Notes: generated by a model from the sequence alone, not told the origin. A stretch of 50,352 nt of DNA from Micrococcales bacterium (GCA_009784895.1 WQXJ01000012.1:1-50352), one strand, 5' to 3'. Counted from the stretch's first letter, positions 22,003 to 36,064 are shown. Numbers and translations: made by a program.

Positions 22003-23631
22003 GTGGCAAAACGCGCCAAGCGCCCGGACAGTTCGGCCGGCCAGGCCGCAGCGTCCAGCGTGGTTACGGTGGACCCTGACTTAGGTGCGGCCCCGTTGGG
22101 GCTTGGTGAGGTGAGCCAAACCCCGGCGGCAGAGCCCAACCTACCTGCGGCGGTACGGGCGGGAAAGGGCGAGGCGGACCCAACTGCGCCAGCTCCGGTG
22201 CTGCGCAGACGCGACATCCACGGCAAACGCGCCCGGCCACCGGTAGAGACTGACAGCCCGAGCCCAAGTTCGCCGGCCCAGCCCACCGCGCCAGCCGCGG
22301 TGCTGCGAAGACGCGACATCCACGGTGAGCGCGCCCGGCCACCGGTAGAGACTGACAGCCCGAGCCCAAGTTCGCCGGCCCAGCCCACCGCGCCAGCCGC
22401 GGTGCTGCGAAGACGTGACATCCACGGTCAACGCGCCCAGCGACCATCGGCGCGGCCTAGCCCACCGGCCCCGGCGCTGCGAAGACGTGATATCCACGGC
22501 CAACGCGCCCGGCGGCGGCAGAGGCAACCGAGGCCAGCAGTGCTCTTTGCGGCAGCCGCTCTGCTACTAACCCCAATGGCTTGGGATCACCTAACGGCAG
22601 GGGCGTCACAGGGAGAACCGCCACTGACTCAAGACTCCCTGGAGATTGGCCCCTCACCTAGCCCGACCGCCGAGGAAGTGACCAAAAGCCCAATGCCGCC
22701 ACCCCCTTCGGTGCCGGTGCCAGAACCACTAGTCACCAGTATTTCGATCAGCGCCATTGGCGACTGCACGCTGGGTTCGGGAATTGGGTTTGCCCATCAA
22801 GGCAGTATCGGTGACTACTATGACCGCTTTGGTCCGGAGTATTTCTTCCAAGGCGTAACCGAGGTCCTCAGCACCGACGATCTGACAATCGCCAACCTCG
22901 AGGGCCCGCTAACCCAGCAGGGTGAGCCCACGCCTAAGACGTTCAACTTCCGCGCCCCGGCCGAGTATGTCGAGATTGTCAAACTAGGCGGCGTTGAGGC
23001 CGTGACCTTGGCCAACAACCATTCGATGGACTATGGCGAGATTGGTTTCCAAGACACTCAGGCAACCCTGGACCAGGCCGGTATTACCCATTTTGGCTTC
23101 GACGACTTGGCCGTAGTCGAGGTCAAAGGGATCCGGATAGGACTACTGGGAGACCTAGGCTGGGACAACACCGAGGAGACCAGATCCTCGCTGGCCCAAA
23201 GGCTGCAAGAACTGGACGCCGATATCAAGATTGTGTCGTTCCACTGGGGTATTGAGGGTGAGCACACCCAAAACGCCGCCCAGGTCTCGCTGGCACACTT
23301 TGCCATCGATAGCGGGGCGGATCTGGTGCTTGGGCATCACCCGCACGTCCTGCAAGGGGTTGAGACCTACAACGGCAGGCTCATCGCCTATTCACTGGGC
23401 AACTTTGCTTTCGGGGGCAACCAAAACCCCTCTGATACCGACTCGATGATTTTTCAGGTCCACTTTGAGCTGACAGGCAGTGTTGTAACCGGTCTGGACA
23501 GCCAGATCATTCCGGTCTCAATATCCTCAATAGGGCATCCCAACGATTACTCACCGGTTGTCTTGGACGGCGCCGAGCGGGACCGGGTCGAGCGGAAGGT
23601 ACTGGGCTCCTCGACCAACTATCCAGTTTGA
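22003..23631 (+). CDS. CapA family protein with N-terminal RDIHG repeats
   Basis: A 542-residue membrane-anchored protein. Residues 1-175 are Pro/Ala/Arg-rich and carry four LRRRDIHG motifs, near residues 67, 101, 135 and 159. One membrane segment follows at about 180-198 (LFAAAALLLTPMAWD), then an outer-face CapA domain from about 244. It has IGDCTLG, IANLEGPL, TLANNHSMDYGE, FHWGIEGEH, DLVLGHHPHVLQGV and YSLGNFAFGG. CapA domains have a metallophosphatase-like fold and are linked to polyglutamate or cell-surface polymer metabolism. GTG 22003 is preferred, with GAAGG seven bases upstream; a TTG at 21979 is in frame. The end overlaps the convergent gene by 13 bases. Confidence 0.8.
   Translation: MAKRAKRPDSSAGQAAASSVVTVDPDLGAAPLGLGEVSQTPAAEPNLPAAVRAGKGEADPTAPAPVLRRRDIHGKRARPPVETDSPSPSSPAQPTAPAAVLRRRDIHGERARPPVETDSPSPSSPAQPTAPAAVLRRRDIHGQRAQRPSARPSPPAPALRRRDIHGQRARRRQRQPRPAVLFAAAALLLTPMAWDHLTAGASQGEPPLTQDSLEIGPSPSPTAEEVTKSPMPPPPSVPVPEPLVTSISISAIGDCTLGSGIGFAHQGSIGDYYDRFGPEYFFQGVTEVLSTDDLTIANLEGPLTQQGEPTPKTFNFRAPAEYVEIVKLGGVEAVTLANNHSMDYGEIGFQDTQATLDQAGITHFGFDDLAVVEVKGIRIGLLGDLGWDNTEETRSSLAQRLQELDADIKIVSFHWGIEGEHTQNAAQVSLAHFAIDSGADLVLGHHPHVLQGVETYNGRLIAYSLGNFAFGGNQNPSDTDSMIFQVHFELTGSVVTGLDSQIIPVSISSIGHPNDYSPVVLDGAERDRVERKVLGSSTNYPV
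22198..22424 (+). repeat. 102-bp tandem repeat inside the CapA-like gene
   Basis: Units 22198-22299 and 22300-22401 are almost identical, and a third starts at 22402 but diverges after about 25 bases. Each full unit encodes 34 residues: VLRRRDIHG, RARPPVETDSPSPSS and PAQPTAPAA. A fourth motif lies at about 22477. Confidence 0.9.
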
Positions 23632-24497
23632 GGCGCCGCTTCGACCTCATCTAGGCCCACCTCGCCACCTCGAGGCGGCGGGGCGCCAATCGGGTGGCCA
23701 ACTATGCGCCCGGCCAGTGAGTACAAGGCGGCCTGGAGCAGGACTCCGCCAAAGGCAATCGGCATCACCAGCAGCACATAGACCAGCGGAATTGGCACTA
23801 CGTTGTAGAGCAGCTGAAGGATAAGCGCGTTCTCTGGGGCAAACTCGTAGAAGTAGTTGACCCCCGGGTCAATCCACGCCCGCATGGCCAAATCGAGCGG
23901 AAAGATCAGCACCGCCACGATGCAGAAGTAGCCGACTGATTTCATGGCTTCTTTGTATGACGGCCGGAAAAACCCCAGTGTGGCCAACAAGGTGCCCAGA
24001 ATGGCGTTGAAGGCGTGAACGGAGTAGAAGCCGTAAGCCGCCAAGGAAAACAGCGGCCGGTCAACGTAGACCTCAATGGGTGAGGTCAAGGCCAGTACCC
24101 CAGCCACGGTGCCGGGGAAAACTAGCACCGCCCTAAGCGGGCTCCACTTGACCAGCGGCGCAAAAATCAACCCCCAAGCCGAAAGGATGCAAAAGTGCAA
24201 GGGCAGGTTCTGGGCCAGGTTGACCTGTGGGTAGAACGGATTGAGGATCGACTGGAAGGTGAAGGCGGTGTAAATGACGACCGAGAAAGTGGCGATCCCG
24301 CTCAGCGCCCAGGCCTTGAACCTCATGGTGCGCCCGCGCAAGGCAAAATGCAGGCAGACCCCAAGCCCCAGCAGGAAAGCCACAAAGACAAACCAAGGCC
24401 CGTTGAAAGGCGCCACCGGCCAGCGGACGGTTTCGGGGTACTGGTCGACCGCCAAGATGGCGGCCAGGCCGGACGGGTCGAAAGCCTCCGCGGTCAT
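23619..24497 (-). CDS. YwaF-like integral membrane protein, copy 2
   Basis: A 292-residue protein with about seven hydrophobic segments. The conserved core reads RWPVAPFNGPW, AQNLPLHFCILSAWG, YVDRPLFSLAAYGFYSVHAF, and GTLLATLGFFRPS, matching the TIGR02206/YwaF group of unknown function. It follows its paralogue with two bases between and is clearly a tandem duplicate. The C-terminal tail is hydrophilic and unique (GAPPPRGGEVGLDEVEAAPQ). It is convergent with the CapA-like gene. Confidence 0.75.
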   Translation of the reverse strand: MTAEAFDPSGLAAILAVDQYPETVRWPVAPFNGPWFVFVAFLLGLGVCLHFALRGRTMRFKAWALSGIATFSVVIYTAFTFQSILNPFYPQVNLAQNLPLHFCILSAWGLIFAPLVKWSPLRAVLVFPGTVAGVLALTSPIEVYVDRPLFSLAAYGFYSVHAFNAILGTLLATLGFFRPSYKEAMKSVGYFCIVAVLIFPLDLAMRAWIDPGVNYFYEFAPENALILQLLYNVVPIPLVYVLLVMPIAFGGVLLQAALYSLAGRIVGHPIGAPPPRGGEVGLDEVEAAPQTG

Positions 24498-24499
24498 AG

Positions 24500-25318
24500 C
24501 TACACCCTTTCAGTCATACCCACTGGTTGGCCCATGACCCGGCCGGCCAGCGCGTAAAGGCCGGCCTGGATCGATACGCCACCAATGGCAATTGGCGCCA
24601 GCAGCAGAGTGTAGATGAAGGGCACCGGCACCAGGTCGTGGAAGAACTGCAAAATTTGGGCGTTTTCTGGCTCGAACTGGTAAAAGTAGTTGGCGCCTGC
24701 ATCAACCCAGGCCCGCATGACCAAGTTGAGCGGGAAGATGGCCAGCGCCATCAGGCCAAAGTAGCCAACCGACTTGAACGCTTCGCGGAAAGACGGCCTG
24801 AACAACCCCAGCGTGGCCAGCAAAGTGCCCAGAATGGCATTGACGGAGTGGACGGAAAAGAAACCCAAGGCCGCCAGGGAGAACAGCGGCCGGTCAACGT
24901 AGACATCAACCGGCGAGGTCAAGGCCAACACCCCAGCCAAGGTGCCGGGAAAACAACACAGGGCCCGCAGCCAGTTCCACCTCACCAGCGGCGCCAAGAT
25001 CAGAGCCCAGGCCATGATGTTGCAGAAATGAAACGGCAGGTTTTGGCCCAGCGTCACCTGCGGCAAGTCCGGGTTGCCAATCGCCTGGAAGGTGTAGGCG
25101 GTGTAAACCACCACATTGGCCCCGGCGATGGCGGCCAAGGTTCGCGACTTGAAACGCATCGACCGGTGACGCAGAGCAAAATGCAGCCCAATCCCGGCCA
25201 GGGCCAACAGCGCAATGTAGGCGCACCAGGGCCCATTGAAAGGTGCCACGGGCCAACGCACGCCGCTACCGGCATCGGCCGCCAACCACCCGGCCAACCC
25301 GGTTCCTTCCAAGGTCAC
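24500..25318 (-). CDS. YwaF-like integral membrane protein, copy 1
   Basis: A 272-residue paralogue of the next gene, with the same blocks: RWPVAPFNGPW, GQNLPFHFCNIMAWA, YVDRPLFSLAALGFFSVHSV, and GTLLATLGLFRPSFREAFKS. The GTG at 25318 is chosen by alignment with the paralogue and an AGAAGGG site; the frame is open to 25519. The pair lies on the opposite strand between rplA and rplJ. Family function is unknown, so a transport or envelope role would be a guess. Confidence 0.75.
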   Translation of the reverse strand: MTLEGTGLAGWLAADAGSGVRWPVAPFNGPWCAYIALLALAGIGLHFALRHRSMRFKSRTLAAIAGANVVVYTAYTFQAIGNPDLPQVTLGQNLPFHFCNIMAWALILAPLVRWNWLRALCCFPGTLAGVLALTSPVDVYVDRPLFSLAALGFFSVHSVNAILGTLLATLGLFRPSFREAFKSVGYFGLMALAIFPLNLVMRAWVDAGANYFYQFEPENAQILQFFHDLVPVPFIYTLLLAPIAIGGVSIQAGLYALAGRVMGQPVGMTERV

Positions 25319-25510
25319 TGCGGCCACCCTTCTATCCCTTGGCCAAGACAACTGCGCCATGACGCTACCAAAGCGACGCCCGTTCCCAGCTGCCGAGCCG
25401 AACAGTGTTACGTTTCCCAGGTCCGCCAAGACAAAACCGCAGGTCGATTTGCGGTGGAACCTGGCCCCAGCGTGACAATGATCTGGAATCAAACATGCGG
25501 TATGCTGTCC

Positions 25511-25630
25511 GTTGCCCAAGACCGCCGGTCTTCCACCAAGGTGGAGCGAAGTGGCCCGGAGCTGATAGCACCGGACCGGCCTGCGCAGGTGTATCGAGAG
25601 CTTGTGAGCCCCGTGCCCTGCGCGGGGCTC
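25511..25630 (+). promoter_or_regulatory. L10 leader of rplJL (candidate)
   Basis: The rplJ leader shows AAGACC-GCC-GGTCTT (25518-25532), CCACC-AA-GGTGG (25533-25544), the palindrome CCTGCGCAGG (25580-25589), and GAGCCCCG/CGGGGCTC (25606-25613, 25623-25630). Leaders of rplJL bind the L10-L12 complex and repress translation. The AAGACC and CTGCGCAGGTG words resemble other actinobacterial rplJ leaders from memory. Confidence 0.55.
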
Positions 25631-25688
25631 GTTTCATTGCGGCAGGCAGACTGGCGCTGTCAAAGATATGACAACCCGAAGGAGCGCC

Positions 25689-26213
25689 ATGGCTAGGCCA
25701 GACAAGGTTGAGGCAGTAGACCAGATCGCGAAGTGGTTTAGCGAAGCCAACGCCGCCGTGCTGACCGAATACCGCGGGCTGAGCGTGACTCAGTTGCGCG
25801 AACTGCGCGGTGCGCTCAGAGCCAACGCCGACTACACCGTGGTTAAGAACACCTTGACCAAAATTGCGGTCAAACAAGCGGGAATTGACGGCCTGGATGA
25901 CGCCCTGCAAGGGCCAACCGCCGTCGCCTTCGTCACCGGCGACCCGGTTGATGCGGCCAAGGCTCTACGCGATTTCTCCAAATCCCACCACGCCCTGGTA
26001 ATCAAGGCCGGCGTTATGGACGCTCACGCCATGACGGCCGCCGATGTCGGCAAACTAGCTGACCTGGACTCCCGTGAGGTCACACTGGCCAAACTAGCCG
26101 GCGTAGTCAAAGCCGGCATGGCCAAGGCGGCCGCCACTCTGGCGGCACCGGCCTCCAAGGCGGTGCGCACTATTGACGCGCTGCGTGACAAACAAGAACA
26201 AGCTGCGGCCTGA
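25689..26213 (+). CDS. rplJ: 50S ribosomal protein L10
   Basis: A 174-residue stalk-base protein: MARPDKVEAVDQIAKWFSEA, VLTEYRGLSVTQLRELRGAL, TVVKNTLTKIAVKQ and GPTAVAFVTGD. The C-terminal helix that binds L7/L12 dimers is present. GAAGGAG lies before the ATG at 25689, and the seven-codon upstream extension is rejected. It heads the rplJL unit behind a structured leader. Confidence 0.96.
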   Translation: MARPDKVEAVDQIAKWFSEANAAVLTEYRGLSVTQLRELRGALRANADYTVVKNTLTKIAVKQAGIDGLDDALQGPTAVAFVTGDPVDAAKALRDFSKSHHALVIKAGVMDAHAMTAADVGKLADLDSREVTLAKLAGVVKAGMAKAAATLAAPASKAVRTIDALRDKQEQAAA

Positions 26214-26273
26214 TCGGCCGTCTTAGGACAAACACAAGCCGGTCAAGGCTGGAAAAAGGAAGGTACAAACCAA

Positions 26274-26666
26274 ATGGCAAAGCTGAGCATCGACGAACTG
26301 ATGGACCAGTTCAAAGAGATGACCCTGATCGAACTGTCCGATTTCGTCAAGAGGTTCGAAGAGGTCTTTGACGTGACCGCGGCCGCACCGGCCGCCGTGG
26401 CCGTGGCCGCCGCGCCGGGCGCTGGTGGCGCCGTTGAGGAAGCCGCCGAGGAACAGTCGGAATTCGACGTCATTTTGGAATCCTTCGGTGAGAAGAAGAT
26501 CCAGGTCATCAAGGAGGTCAGGGCTCTGACCTCACTAGGCCTGGGTGAAGCCAAAGCCCTGGTCGAAGGCGCTCCCAAGCCGGTCCTGGAAAAGGTCAAC
26601 AAGGACTCGGCCGAAAAGGCCAAGGAAGCCCTGGAAGGCGTTGGCGCCACCGTCACGCTGAAGTAG
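26274..26666 (+). CDS. rplL: 50S ribosomal protein L7/L12
   Basis: A 130-residue stalk protein. The N-terminal dimer helix is [20 protein letters not shown], followed by an Ala/Gly hinge, and the C-terminal domain reads [40 protein letters not shown]. It recruits translation GTPases to the ribosome. AAGGAAGG precedes the ATG. A short hairpin follows before rpoB. Confidence 0.97.
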   Translation: MAKLSIDELMDQFKEMTLIELSDFVKRFEEVFDVTAAAPAAVAVAAAPGAGGAVEEAAEEQSEFDVILESFGEKKIQVIKEVRALTSLGLGEAKALVEGAPKPVLEKVNKDSAEKAKEALEGVGATVTLK

Positions 26667-26691
26667 TCCAGGCCAAAATAGGCAAAAAGTG

Positions 26692-26708
26692 CTGCCGCAA
26701 TGCGGCAG
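26692..26708 (+). terminator. Short hairpin between rplL and rpoB
   Basis: CTGCCGC (26692-26698) pairs with GCGGCAG (26702-26708), loop AAT. No T tract follows. The position matches the rplL-rpoB attenuator known from other bacteria, which lowers rpoBC relative to rplJL. Confidence 0.5.
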
Positions 26709-26858
26709 GAGCGGCTACAATCCGAGAGGGTAGCTCTGCGATTGGACATGGCTTGCCGCACGCGCTAGGCTACTGCTTCGCGCGTCCTGTGTCTTTCGGT
26801 CTCTCCACTTGGGTCACCTGCCGCGCTGCGTGCCAACACTAGCTGGGAAGGATGCCCA

Positions 26859-29800
26859 TTGGCTGCTTCGCGCATCCCACGTTCCACCATTGACGCCAAC
26901 GCACCACTGACCGGGTCAGGTCGAGTCTCATTCGGCAAGATCCATGAACCACTCGAAGTCCCAGATCTATTAGGCCTCCAGCTGGACAGTTTCGACTGGT
27001 TGCTGGGACATGAGCGCTGGCGCGAACGGGTCGAAGTCTCACGTCAGGCCGGGTTGTCTGATGTGCTGGAGACCTCCGGATTAGAGGAGATCTTCGCCGA
27101 AATCTCGCCCATCGAGGACTTCAGCGAAACCATGTCGCTGTCCTTCCGTGACCATCGCTTCGAGCCGCCCAAGTGGACGGCCGAGGAGTGCAAGGAGAAG
27201 GACTTCACCTACGCGGCGCCGCTGTTCGTGACGGCCGAATTCACCAACTACATCACCGGCGAGATCAAGTCGCAAACCGTTTTCATGGGTGACTTCCCGC
27301 TGATGACCGAACGCGGCACCTTCATTATCAACGGCACCGAGCGGGTGGTTGTCTCCCAGCTGGTGCGCTCGCCCGGGGTCTACTTCGAAAAGTCAGCTGA
27401 CAAAACCTCTGACAAGGACATTTATTCGGCCAAGATCATTCCTTCGCGTGGCGCCTGGCTTGAGTTCGAGATCGACAAGCGCGATGCCGTCGGTGTGCGG
27501 ATCGACCGCAAACGCAAGCAATCGGTGACGGTGTTCCTCAAAGCGCTCGGTGTGCCGGTGGCCCAGATTCGCGATGAGTTCAAGGACTACGCCACGGTCA
27601 TCGAAACCCTGGACAAGGACCATGTCGAAACCCAAGACGAGGCCCTGGTTGACATCTACCGCCGGATCCGGCCAGGTGAACCGCCCACCATCGAGGCTGG
27701 ACGCAACCTGATCGACTCGTTTTACCTCAACTCCAAACGCTACGACCTGGCCAAAGTGGGCCGGCACAAGGTCAACAAGAAGCTGGGCCTGACCGCCGCT
27801 TTGGATGAGTCAGTGCTGCGCATTGACGACATTGTGGCCACCGTCAAATACCTGGCTGCGCTGCACGCCGGCCACGCCGAAATGCCGACCCAAACAGGTT
27901 CGATCCGGCTAGAGACTGACGATATCGACCACTTTGGCAACCGCCGTATCAGGGCGGTCGGTGAGCTGATCCAAAACCAGGTCCGCACCGGGCTGTCCCG
28001 GATGGAGCGGGTGGTGCGCGAACGCATGACAACCCAGGATGTCGAAGCCATAACCCCACAAACCTTGATCAACATTCGCCCGGTGGTGGCTTCGATCAAA
28101 GAGTTCTTCGGCACCTCGCAGCTATCTCAGTTCATGGACCAGAACAATCCCTTGGCCGGGCTAACCCACAAGCGCCGGCTTTCGGCCCTGGGCCCTGGCG
28201 GCCTTAGCCGGGATAGGGCCGGTATGGAGGTGCGTGACGTTCACACCTCTCACTACGGCCGGATGTGTCCCATCGAGACTCCTGAGGGGCCCAACATTGG
28301 TTTGATTGGCTCGCTGGCCACCTACGGCCGGATCAACCCCTTTGGATTCATCGAAACGCCCTACCGTGTGGTCAAAGGCGGCAAGGTCACTGACGAGGTC
28401 CACTACCTGACGGCCGACGAAGAAGACCAATACGTCATTGCCCAGGCCAACGCGCCACTGGCGGATAGTGGCAATTTCGTGGAGTCCAATGTGCTGGCCC
28501 GCACCCGCGGCGGTGAGGTCGAATTCGCTCACACCGCGGACATTGGCTACATGGACGTCTCGCCGCGCCAAATGGTCTCCGTGGCCACGGCCATGATCCC
28601 GTTCCTTGAGCACGATGACGCTAACCGCGCCCTGATGGGCGCCAATATGCAGCGCCAAGCCGTGCCGCTGCTGCAAAGCGAGACCCCGCTGGTCGGCACC
28701 GGCATGGAATTGCGCGCCGCCATTGACGCCGGTGATGTCATCGTGGCGGAAAAGGACGGCGTGGTGCGTGAGGTCTCGGCTGACTCGGTGGTCGTGGCCA
28801 ACGACGACGGCACCGAGCGGGTCTATCGCGTAGCCAAGTTCCAACGCTCCAACCAGGGCACCAGCTACAACCAGAAGGTTGCCGTAAACCAGGGCGACCA
28901 GATTAAGGCCGGTCAGGTTTTGGCCGATGGCCCGGCCACCGCCAACGGTGAACTAGCCCTGGGGCGCAATCTACTGGTGGCCTTCATGAGCTGGGAGGGT
29001 CACAACTACGAAGACGCCATCATCCTGTCCCAGCGCCTGGTCCAAGATGACGTACTGTCGTCGATTCACATTGAAGAACACGAGATCGACGCCCGGGACA
29101 CCAAACTGGGGCCGGAGGAAATCACTCGAGACATTCCCAATGTTTCTGAAGAAGTCCTAGCGGACCTGGACGAACGCGGCATCATCCGGATTGGCGCCGA
29201 GGTCACCGCCGGCGACGTGCTGGTCGGAAAGGTCACCCCCAAGGGCGAAACCGAGCTCACGCCGGAAGAACGGTTGCTGCGGGCCATCTTTGGCGAAAAG
29301 GCGCGTGAGGTGCGTGACACCTCACTGAAGGTGCCTCACGGCGAGTCAGGCACCGTCATCGGCGTTAGGGAATTCTCCCGCGACGACGGCGACGAACTGG
29401 CCCCAGGCGTCAACCAAGTTGTCCGGGTTTACATCGCCCAGCGGCGCAAGATCACTGACGGTGACAAACTGGCTGGCCGCCACGGCAACAAGGGTGTCAT
29501 CGCCAAGATCCTGCCAGTGGAGGACATGCCGTTCATGGAGGACGGCACGCCAATCGACGTCATTTTGAACCCGCTAGGTGTGCCCAGCCGGATGAACCTG
29601 GGCCAGGTGCTCGAACTGCATTTGGGTTGGGTCGCCGCCCAGGGTTGGAAGGTCGACAATCCGAAAGCCGATTGGGCCAAAAACCTGCCCCAGGCGGTGC
29701 GTGAGGGCAAAGCCGGTGCGGCCGTGGCCACGCCGGTCTTTGACGGTGTGCGCGAGACCGAACTAAGCGGGCTGCTCGGTGTCACCACCCCCAACCGGGA

Positions 29801-30344
29801 TGGCAAGCGCCTTGTCGATGTCGATGGCAAGGCTCGTCTAATCGACGGCCGGTCTGGTGAACCTTTCCCCGAGCCGGTGGCCGTGGGATACATGTACATC
29901 CTCAAGCTGCACCACCTGGTTGACGACAAGATCCACGCCCGTTCGACCGGTCCGTACTCGATGATCACGCAGCAACCATTGGGCGGCAAAGCCCAGTTTG
30001 GTGGCCAACGCTTCGGGGAGATGGAGGTCTGGGCCTTGGAAGCCTATGGCGCCGCCTACGCCTTGCAGGAACTACTGACTATCAAATCTGATGATGTCGT
30101 AGGCCGGGTCAAGGTCTACGAGGCCATCGTCAAAGGCGAGAACGTGCCGGAACCGGGCATCCCGGAATCCTTCCGCGTGCTAATGCAGGAAATGAAGTCG
30201 CTGTGCCTAAACGTCGACGTCATCTCCGCCGACGGATCGATTATCGAAATGGGCGACACCGATGACGAGGTCTTCCGCGCGGCCGAGGAGCTGGGGATTG
30301 ACCTGGCCCGGCGGCCGGACGCCTCATCGGTCGACGAGATCTAA
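26859..30344 (+). CDS. rpoB: DNA-directed RNA polymerase subunit beta
   Basis: A 1161-residue catalytic-core subunit, starting at TTG with GGAAGGA upstream, as is common in actinobacteria. The rifampicin region near residues 417-450 reads [29 protein letters not shown] and SRDRAG, with the His and Ser of the sensitive form. [26 protein letters not shown] and GRHGNKGVI are the expected motifs around the active site. The length and order are complete. It is followed after 44 bases by rpoC. Confidence 0.98.
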   Translation: MAASRIPRSTIDANAPLTGSGRVSFGKIHEPLEVPDLLGLQLDSFDWLLGHERWRERVEVSRQAGLSDVLETSGLEEIFAEISPIEDFSETMSLSFRDHRFEPPKWTAEECKEKDFTYAAPLFVTAEFTNYITGEIKSQTVFMGDFPLMTERGTFIINGTERVVVSQLVRSPGVYFEKSADKTSDKDIYSAKIIPSRGAWLEFEIDKRDAVGVRIDRKRKQSVTVFLKALGVPVAQIRDEFKDYATVIETLDKDHVETQDEALVDIYRRIRPGEPPTIEAGRNLIDSFYLNSKRYDLAKVGRHKVNKKLGLTAALDESVLRIDDIVATVKYLAALHAGHAEMPTQTGSIRLETDDIDHFGNRRIRAVGELIQNQVRTGLSRMERVVRERMTTQDVEAITPQTLINIRPVVASIKEFFGTSQLSQFMDQNNPLAGLTHKRRLSALGPGGLSRDRAGMEVRDVHTSHYGRMCPIETPEGPNIGLIGSLATYGRINPFGFIETPYRVVKGGKVTDEVHYLTADEEDQYVIAQANAPLADSGNFVESNVLARTRGGEVEFAHTADIGYMDVSPRQMVSVATAMIPFLEHDDANRALMGANMQRQAVPLLQSETPLVGTGMELRAAIDAGDVIVAEKDGVVREVSADSVVVANDDGTERVYRVAKFQRSNQGTSYNQKVAVNQGDQIKAGQVLADGPATANGELALGRNLLVAFMSWEGHNYEDAIILSQRLVQDDVLSSIHIEEHEIDARDTKLGPEEITRDIPNVSEEVLADLDERGIIRIGAEVTAGDVLVGKVTPKGETELTPEERLLRAIFGEKAREVRDTSLKVPHGESGTVIGVREFSRDDGDELAPGVNQVVRVYIAQRRKITDGDKLAGRHGNKGVIAKILPVEDMPFMEDGTPIDVILNPLGVPSRMNLGQVLELHLGWVAAQGWKVDNPKADWAKNLPQAVREGKAGAAVATPVFDGVRETELSGLLGVTTPNRDGKRLVDVDGKARLIDGRSGEPFPEPVAVGYMYILKLHHLVDDKIHARSTGPYSMITQQPLGGKAQFGGQRFGEMEVWALEAYGAAYALQELLTIKSDDVVGRVKVYEAIVKGENVPEPGIPESFRVLMQEMKSLCLNVDVISADGSIIEMGDTDDEVFRAAEELGIDLARRPDASSVDEI

Positions 30345-30388
30345 TTCAACTGGCTTGGCTGTAGAAAACTAAGGAAGCAGGGACTGAC

Positions 30389-34264
<3,876 letters not shown>

Positions 34265-34376
34265 CCCACAGCCACCAGCCCCATCACCGCGAGGTTGAGC
34301 CTTGGCATGATCTCGCCGTTGATCAGCCCTAATACCGCGAAGTTGAGCTCTTGCATAATGCGCGGCGGCCCAGTCG

Positions 34377-34928
34377 GTGAGACAAGGGCCGGCGGTGCCG
34401 GCAGGACGGCGCGCCATGCGCTGCGATGGTCGGGTGAACTCATTGGCGGCCGCTGTTGGTCCAGGCCTGGCTTGGCCGGCCTACCTCTACCTTGGCGTAA
34501 TTGCGCTGGTTGCCTCCTGGATTGATGGGCGCAGTGGCCTGATCCCAAACCGGCTGACCTTGCCGTCCTACCCGGTACTGGTGGCACTGTTGGCGGTGGC
34601 GGCTGCGACAGGCGGGTCCTGGCCCAGCTTTGGACGGGCGTTGGCCGGTGGCGTATCGCTTGTGGCCTTCTATTTGCTGCTGGCCTATCTGGCGCCCGGT
34701 TCGCTCGGAATGGGTGACGTCAAACTAGCCGGCCTGCTCGGGCTGGGACTGGCCTATTCCAACTGGGCGGCGCTTGGCCTTGGGACTCTGGCAGGGTTCA
34801 TCATCGCCGGTGGCCTTGGTCTATTCCATCTGCTACGGGGCCACGGCGCCGGCCACTCCTTTCCTTTTGGCCCGGCCATGTGCCTTGGGGCCTTGGCCGG
34901 ACTGCTGGCCGCAGCACCCTTGACCTAG
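34377..34928 (+). CDS. Type IV prepilin peptidase-like (A24) membrane protein
   Basis: Up to 183 residues, hydrophobic, with five or six spans. Both catalytic aspartate motifs are present: ASWIDGRSGLIPNRLTLPSY and LGMGDVKLAGLLGLGL. The N-methylation domain of full PilD is absent, as in TadV/CpaA-type enzymes. It would cut type IV or Flp-type prepilins at the inner membrane. No pilin or tad gene is in the window. The start is uncertain: GTG 34377, ATG 34416 and GTG 34434 all lack a good ribosome site. It interrupts the usual rpoC-rpsL order. Confidence 0.8.
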   Translation: MRQGPAVPAGRRAMRCDGRVNSLAAAVGPGLAWPAYLYLGVIALVASWIDGRSGLIPNRLTLPSYPVLVALLAVAAATGGSWPSFGRALAGGVSLVAFYLLLAYLAPGSLGMGDVKLAGLLGLGLAYSNWAALGLGTLAGFIIAGGLGLFHLLRGHGAGHSFPFGPAMCLGALAGLLAAAPLT

Positions 34929-35034
34929 CCAGTAGATGGCCAAAACAGCCCAATGCCAAAAGGCAACTGCACGCGGCCACGGAAGGGACGGCATCGGGCA
35001 ATACCTAGGGTTAACGGGCCACACGGCGCGATTT

Positions 35035-35064
35035 TTGACGCGTTAGCCGCATGACATGTAGCCT
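35035..35064 (+). promoter_or_regulatory. Promoter of the rpsL-rpsG-fusA-tuf (str) operon
   Basis: TTGACG (35035-35040), an 18-base spacer, and TAGCCT (35059-35064) fit an actinobacterial housekeeping promoter. The leader of about 150 bases contains CCCGGGG/CCCCGGG (35082-35098) and GGCGG/CCGCC near 35163-35180, before rpsL. Confidence 0.6.
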
Positions 35065-35219
35065 TGGGGGCTGTGTGTCTGCCCGGGGGCGCCCCGGGAT
35101 CCGGCGCACTTAGCTTTGCTGTCCGGACGGAACGCCGGCCGGCAGCCCGGCTTAGACCCTGGGGCGGCTAGCGGGCCGCCCTCCAACCACCAGCTTTGAC
35201 AACAACAGACGGAGTCCTA

Positions 35220-35594
35220 GTGCCCACTATCCAGCAGTTGGTCCGCAAGGGTCGGACCGCCAAGGCGGGGAAGACCAACACCCCGGCCTTGAAGGGTTCG
35301 CCGCAGCGGCGTGGCGTTTGTACGCGTGTCTACACCACAACGCCAAAGAAGCCGAACTCGGCGCTGCGAAAGGTGGCCCGTGTGCGGCTGTCAAGTGGCA
35401 TTGAGGTGACCGCATACATCCCAGGCGTTGGCCACAATCTGCAGGAGCACTCGATTGTGCTGGTGCGCGGCGGGCGCGTCAAGGATTTGCCTGGCGTGCG
35501 CTACAAGATTGTGCGCGGCGCATTGGACACCCAAGGTGTCAAAGGGCGGGGCCAAGCTCGTTCGCGGTATGGGGCCAAGAAGGAGAAAAGCTAA
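35220..35594 (+). CDS. rpsL: 30S ribosomal protein S12
   Basis: A 124-residue protein from GTG 35220, with GGAG upstream. [14 protein letters not shown] holds K43, and [10 protein letters not shown] holds K88, the wild-type residues at streptomycin positions. It lies in the decoding centre. The frame upstream to 35196 is not used. It shares its final base with the rpsG start. Confidence 0.97.
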   Translation: MPTIQQLVRKGRTAKAGKTNTPALKGSPQRRGVCTRVYTTTPKKPNSALRKVARVRLSSGIEVTAYIPGVGHNLQEHSIVLVRGGRVKDLPGVRYKIVRGALDTQGVKGRGQARSRYGAKKEKS

Positions 35595-36064
35595 TGCCGC
35601 GCAAGGGACCCGCTCCGAAGCGACCGCTGATCCACGATCCGGTGTTCGCTAGCCCGCTGGTGACTCAGCTGGTCAACAAGGTTTTGCTAGACGGTAAGAA
35701 GACAATCGCCCAGTCGATCGTCTACGGCGCGCTGACCGGCGCGGCCGAGAAAACCGGCAAGGACGCGGTTTCAGTTCTGAAGCAGGCGTTGGACAACATT
35801 CGCCCCTCACTTGAGGTCAAGTCGCGGCGCGTTGGCGGCGCCACCTATCAGGTGCCGGTCGAGGTCAAGCCAGGCCGGGCCACCACTTTGGCCTTGCGTT
35901 GGTTAGTTGGCTACTCCCGGGACCGGCGCGAAAAGACCATGACCCTGCGCCTGATGAATGAGCTGATCGACGCTTCAAATGGCTTGGGCGCCGCCGTCAA
36001 GCGGCGCGAGGACACTCACAAAATGGCGGAGGCCAACCGCGCCTTCGCTCACTATCGTTGGTGA
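35594..36064 (+). CDS. rpsG: 30S ribosomal protein S7
   Basis: A 156-residue protein starting [20 protein letters not shown], with [34 protein letters not shown] and [14 protein letters not shown] at the end. It is a primary 16S rRNA binder of the 30S head. The ATG overlaps the rpsL TAA by one base. Confidence 0.97.
   Translation: MPRKGPAPKRPLIHDPVFASPLVTQLVNKVLLDGKKTIAQSIVYGALTGAAEKTGKDAVSVLKQALDNIRPSLEVKSRRVGGATYQVPVEVKPGRATTLALRWLVGYSRDRREKTMTLRLMNELIDASNGLGAAVKRREDTHKMAEANRAFAHYRW

Noticed and set aside
24527-25696. A 389-residue forward frame
   Set aside because: It is antisense to the YwaF-like gene; composition (Gln/His/Arg-rich) is that of a shadow frame.
28107-28200. Rifampicin-resistance change in rpoB
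   Set aside because: The region has the His and Ser of sensitive enzymes; the one visible difference from mycobacteria (SRDRAG for SRERAG) is conservative.
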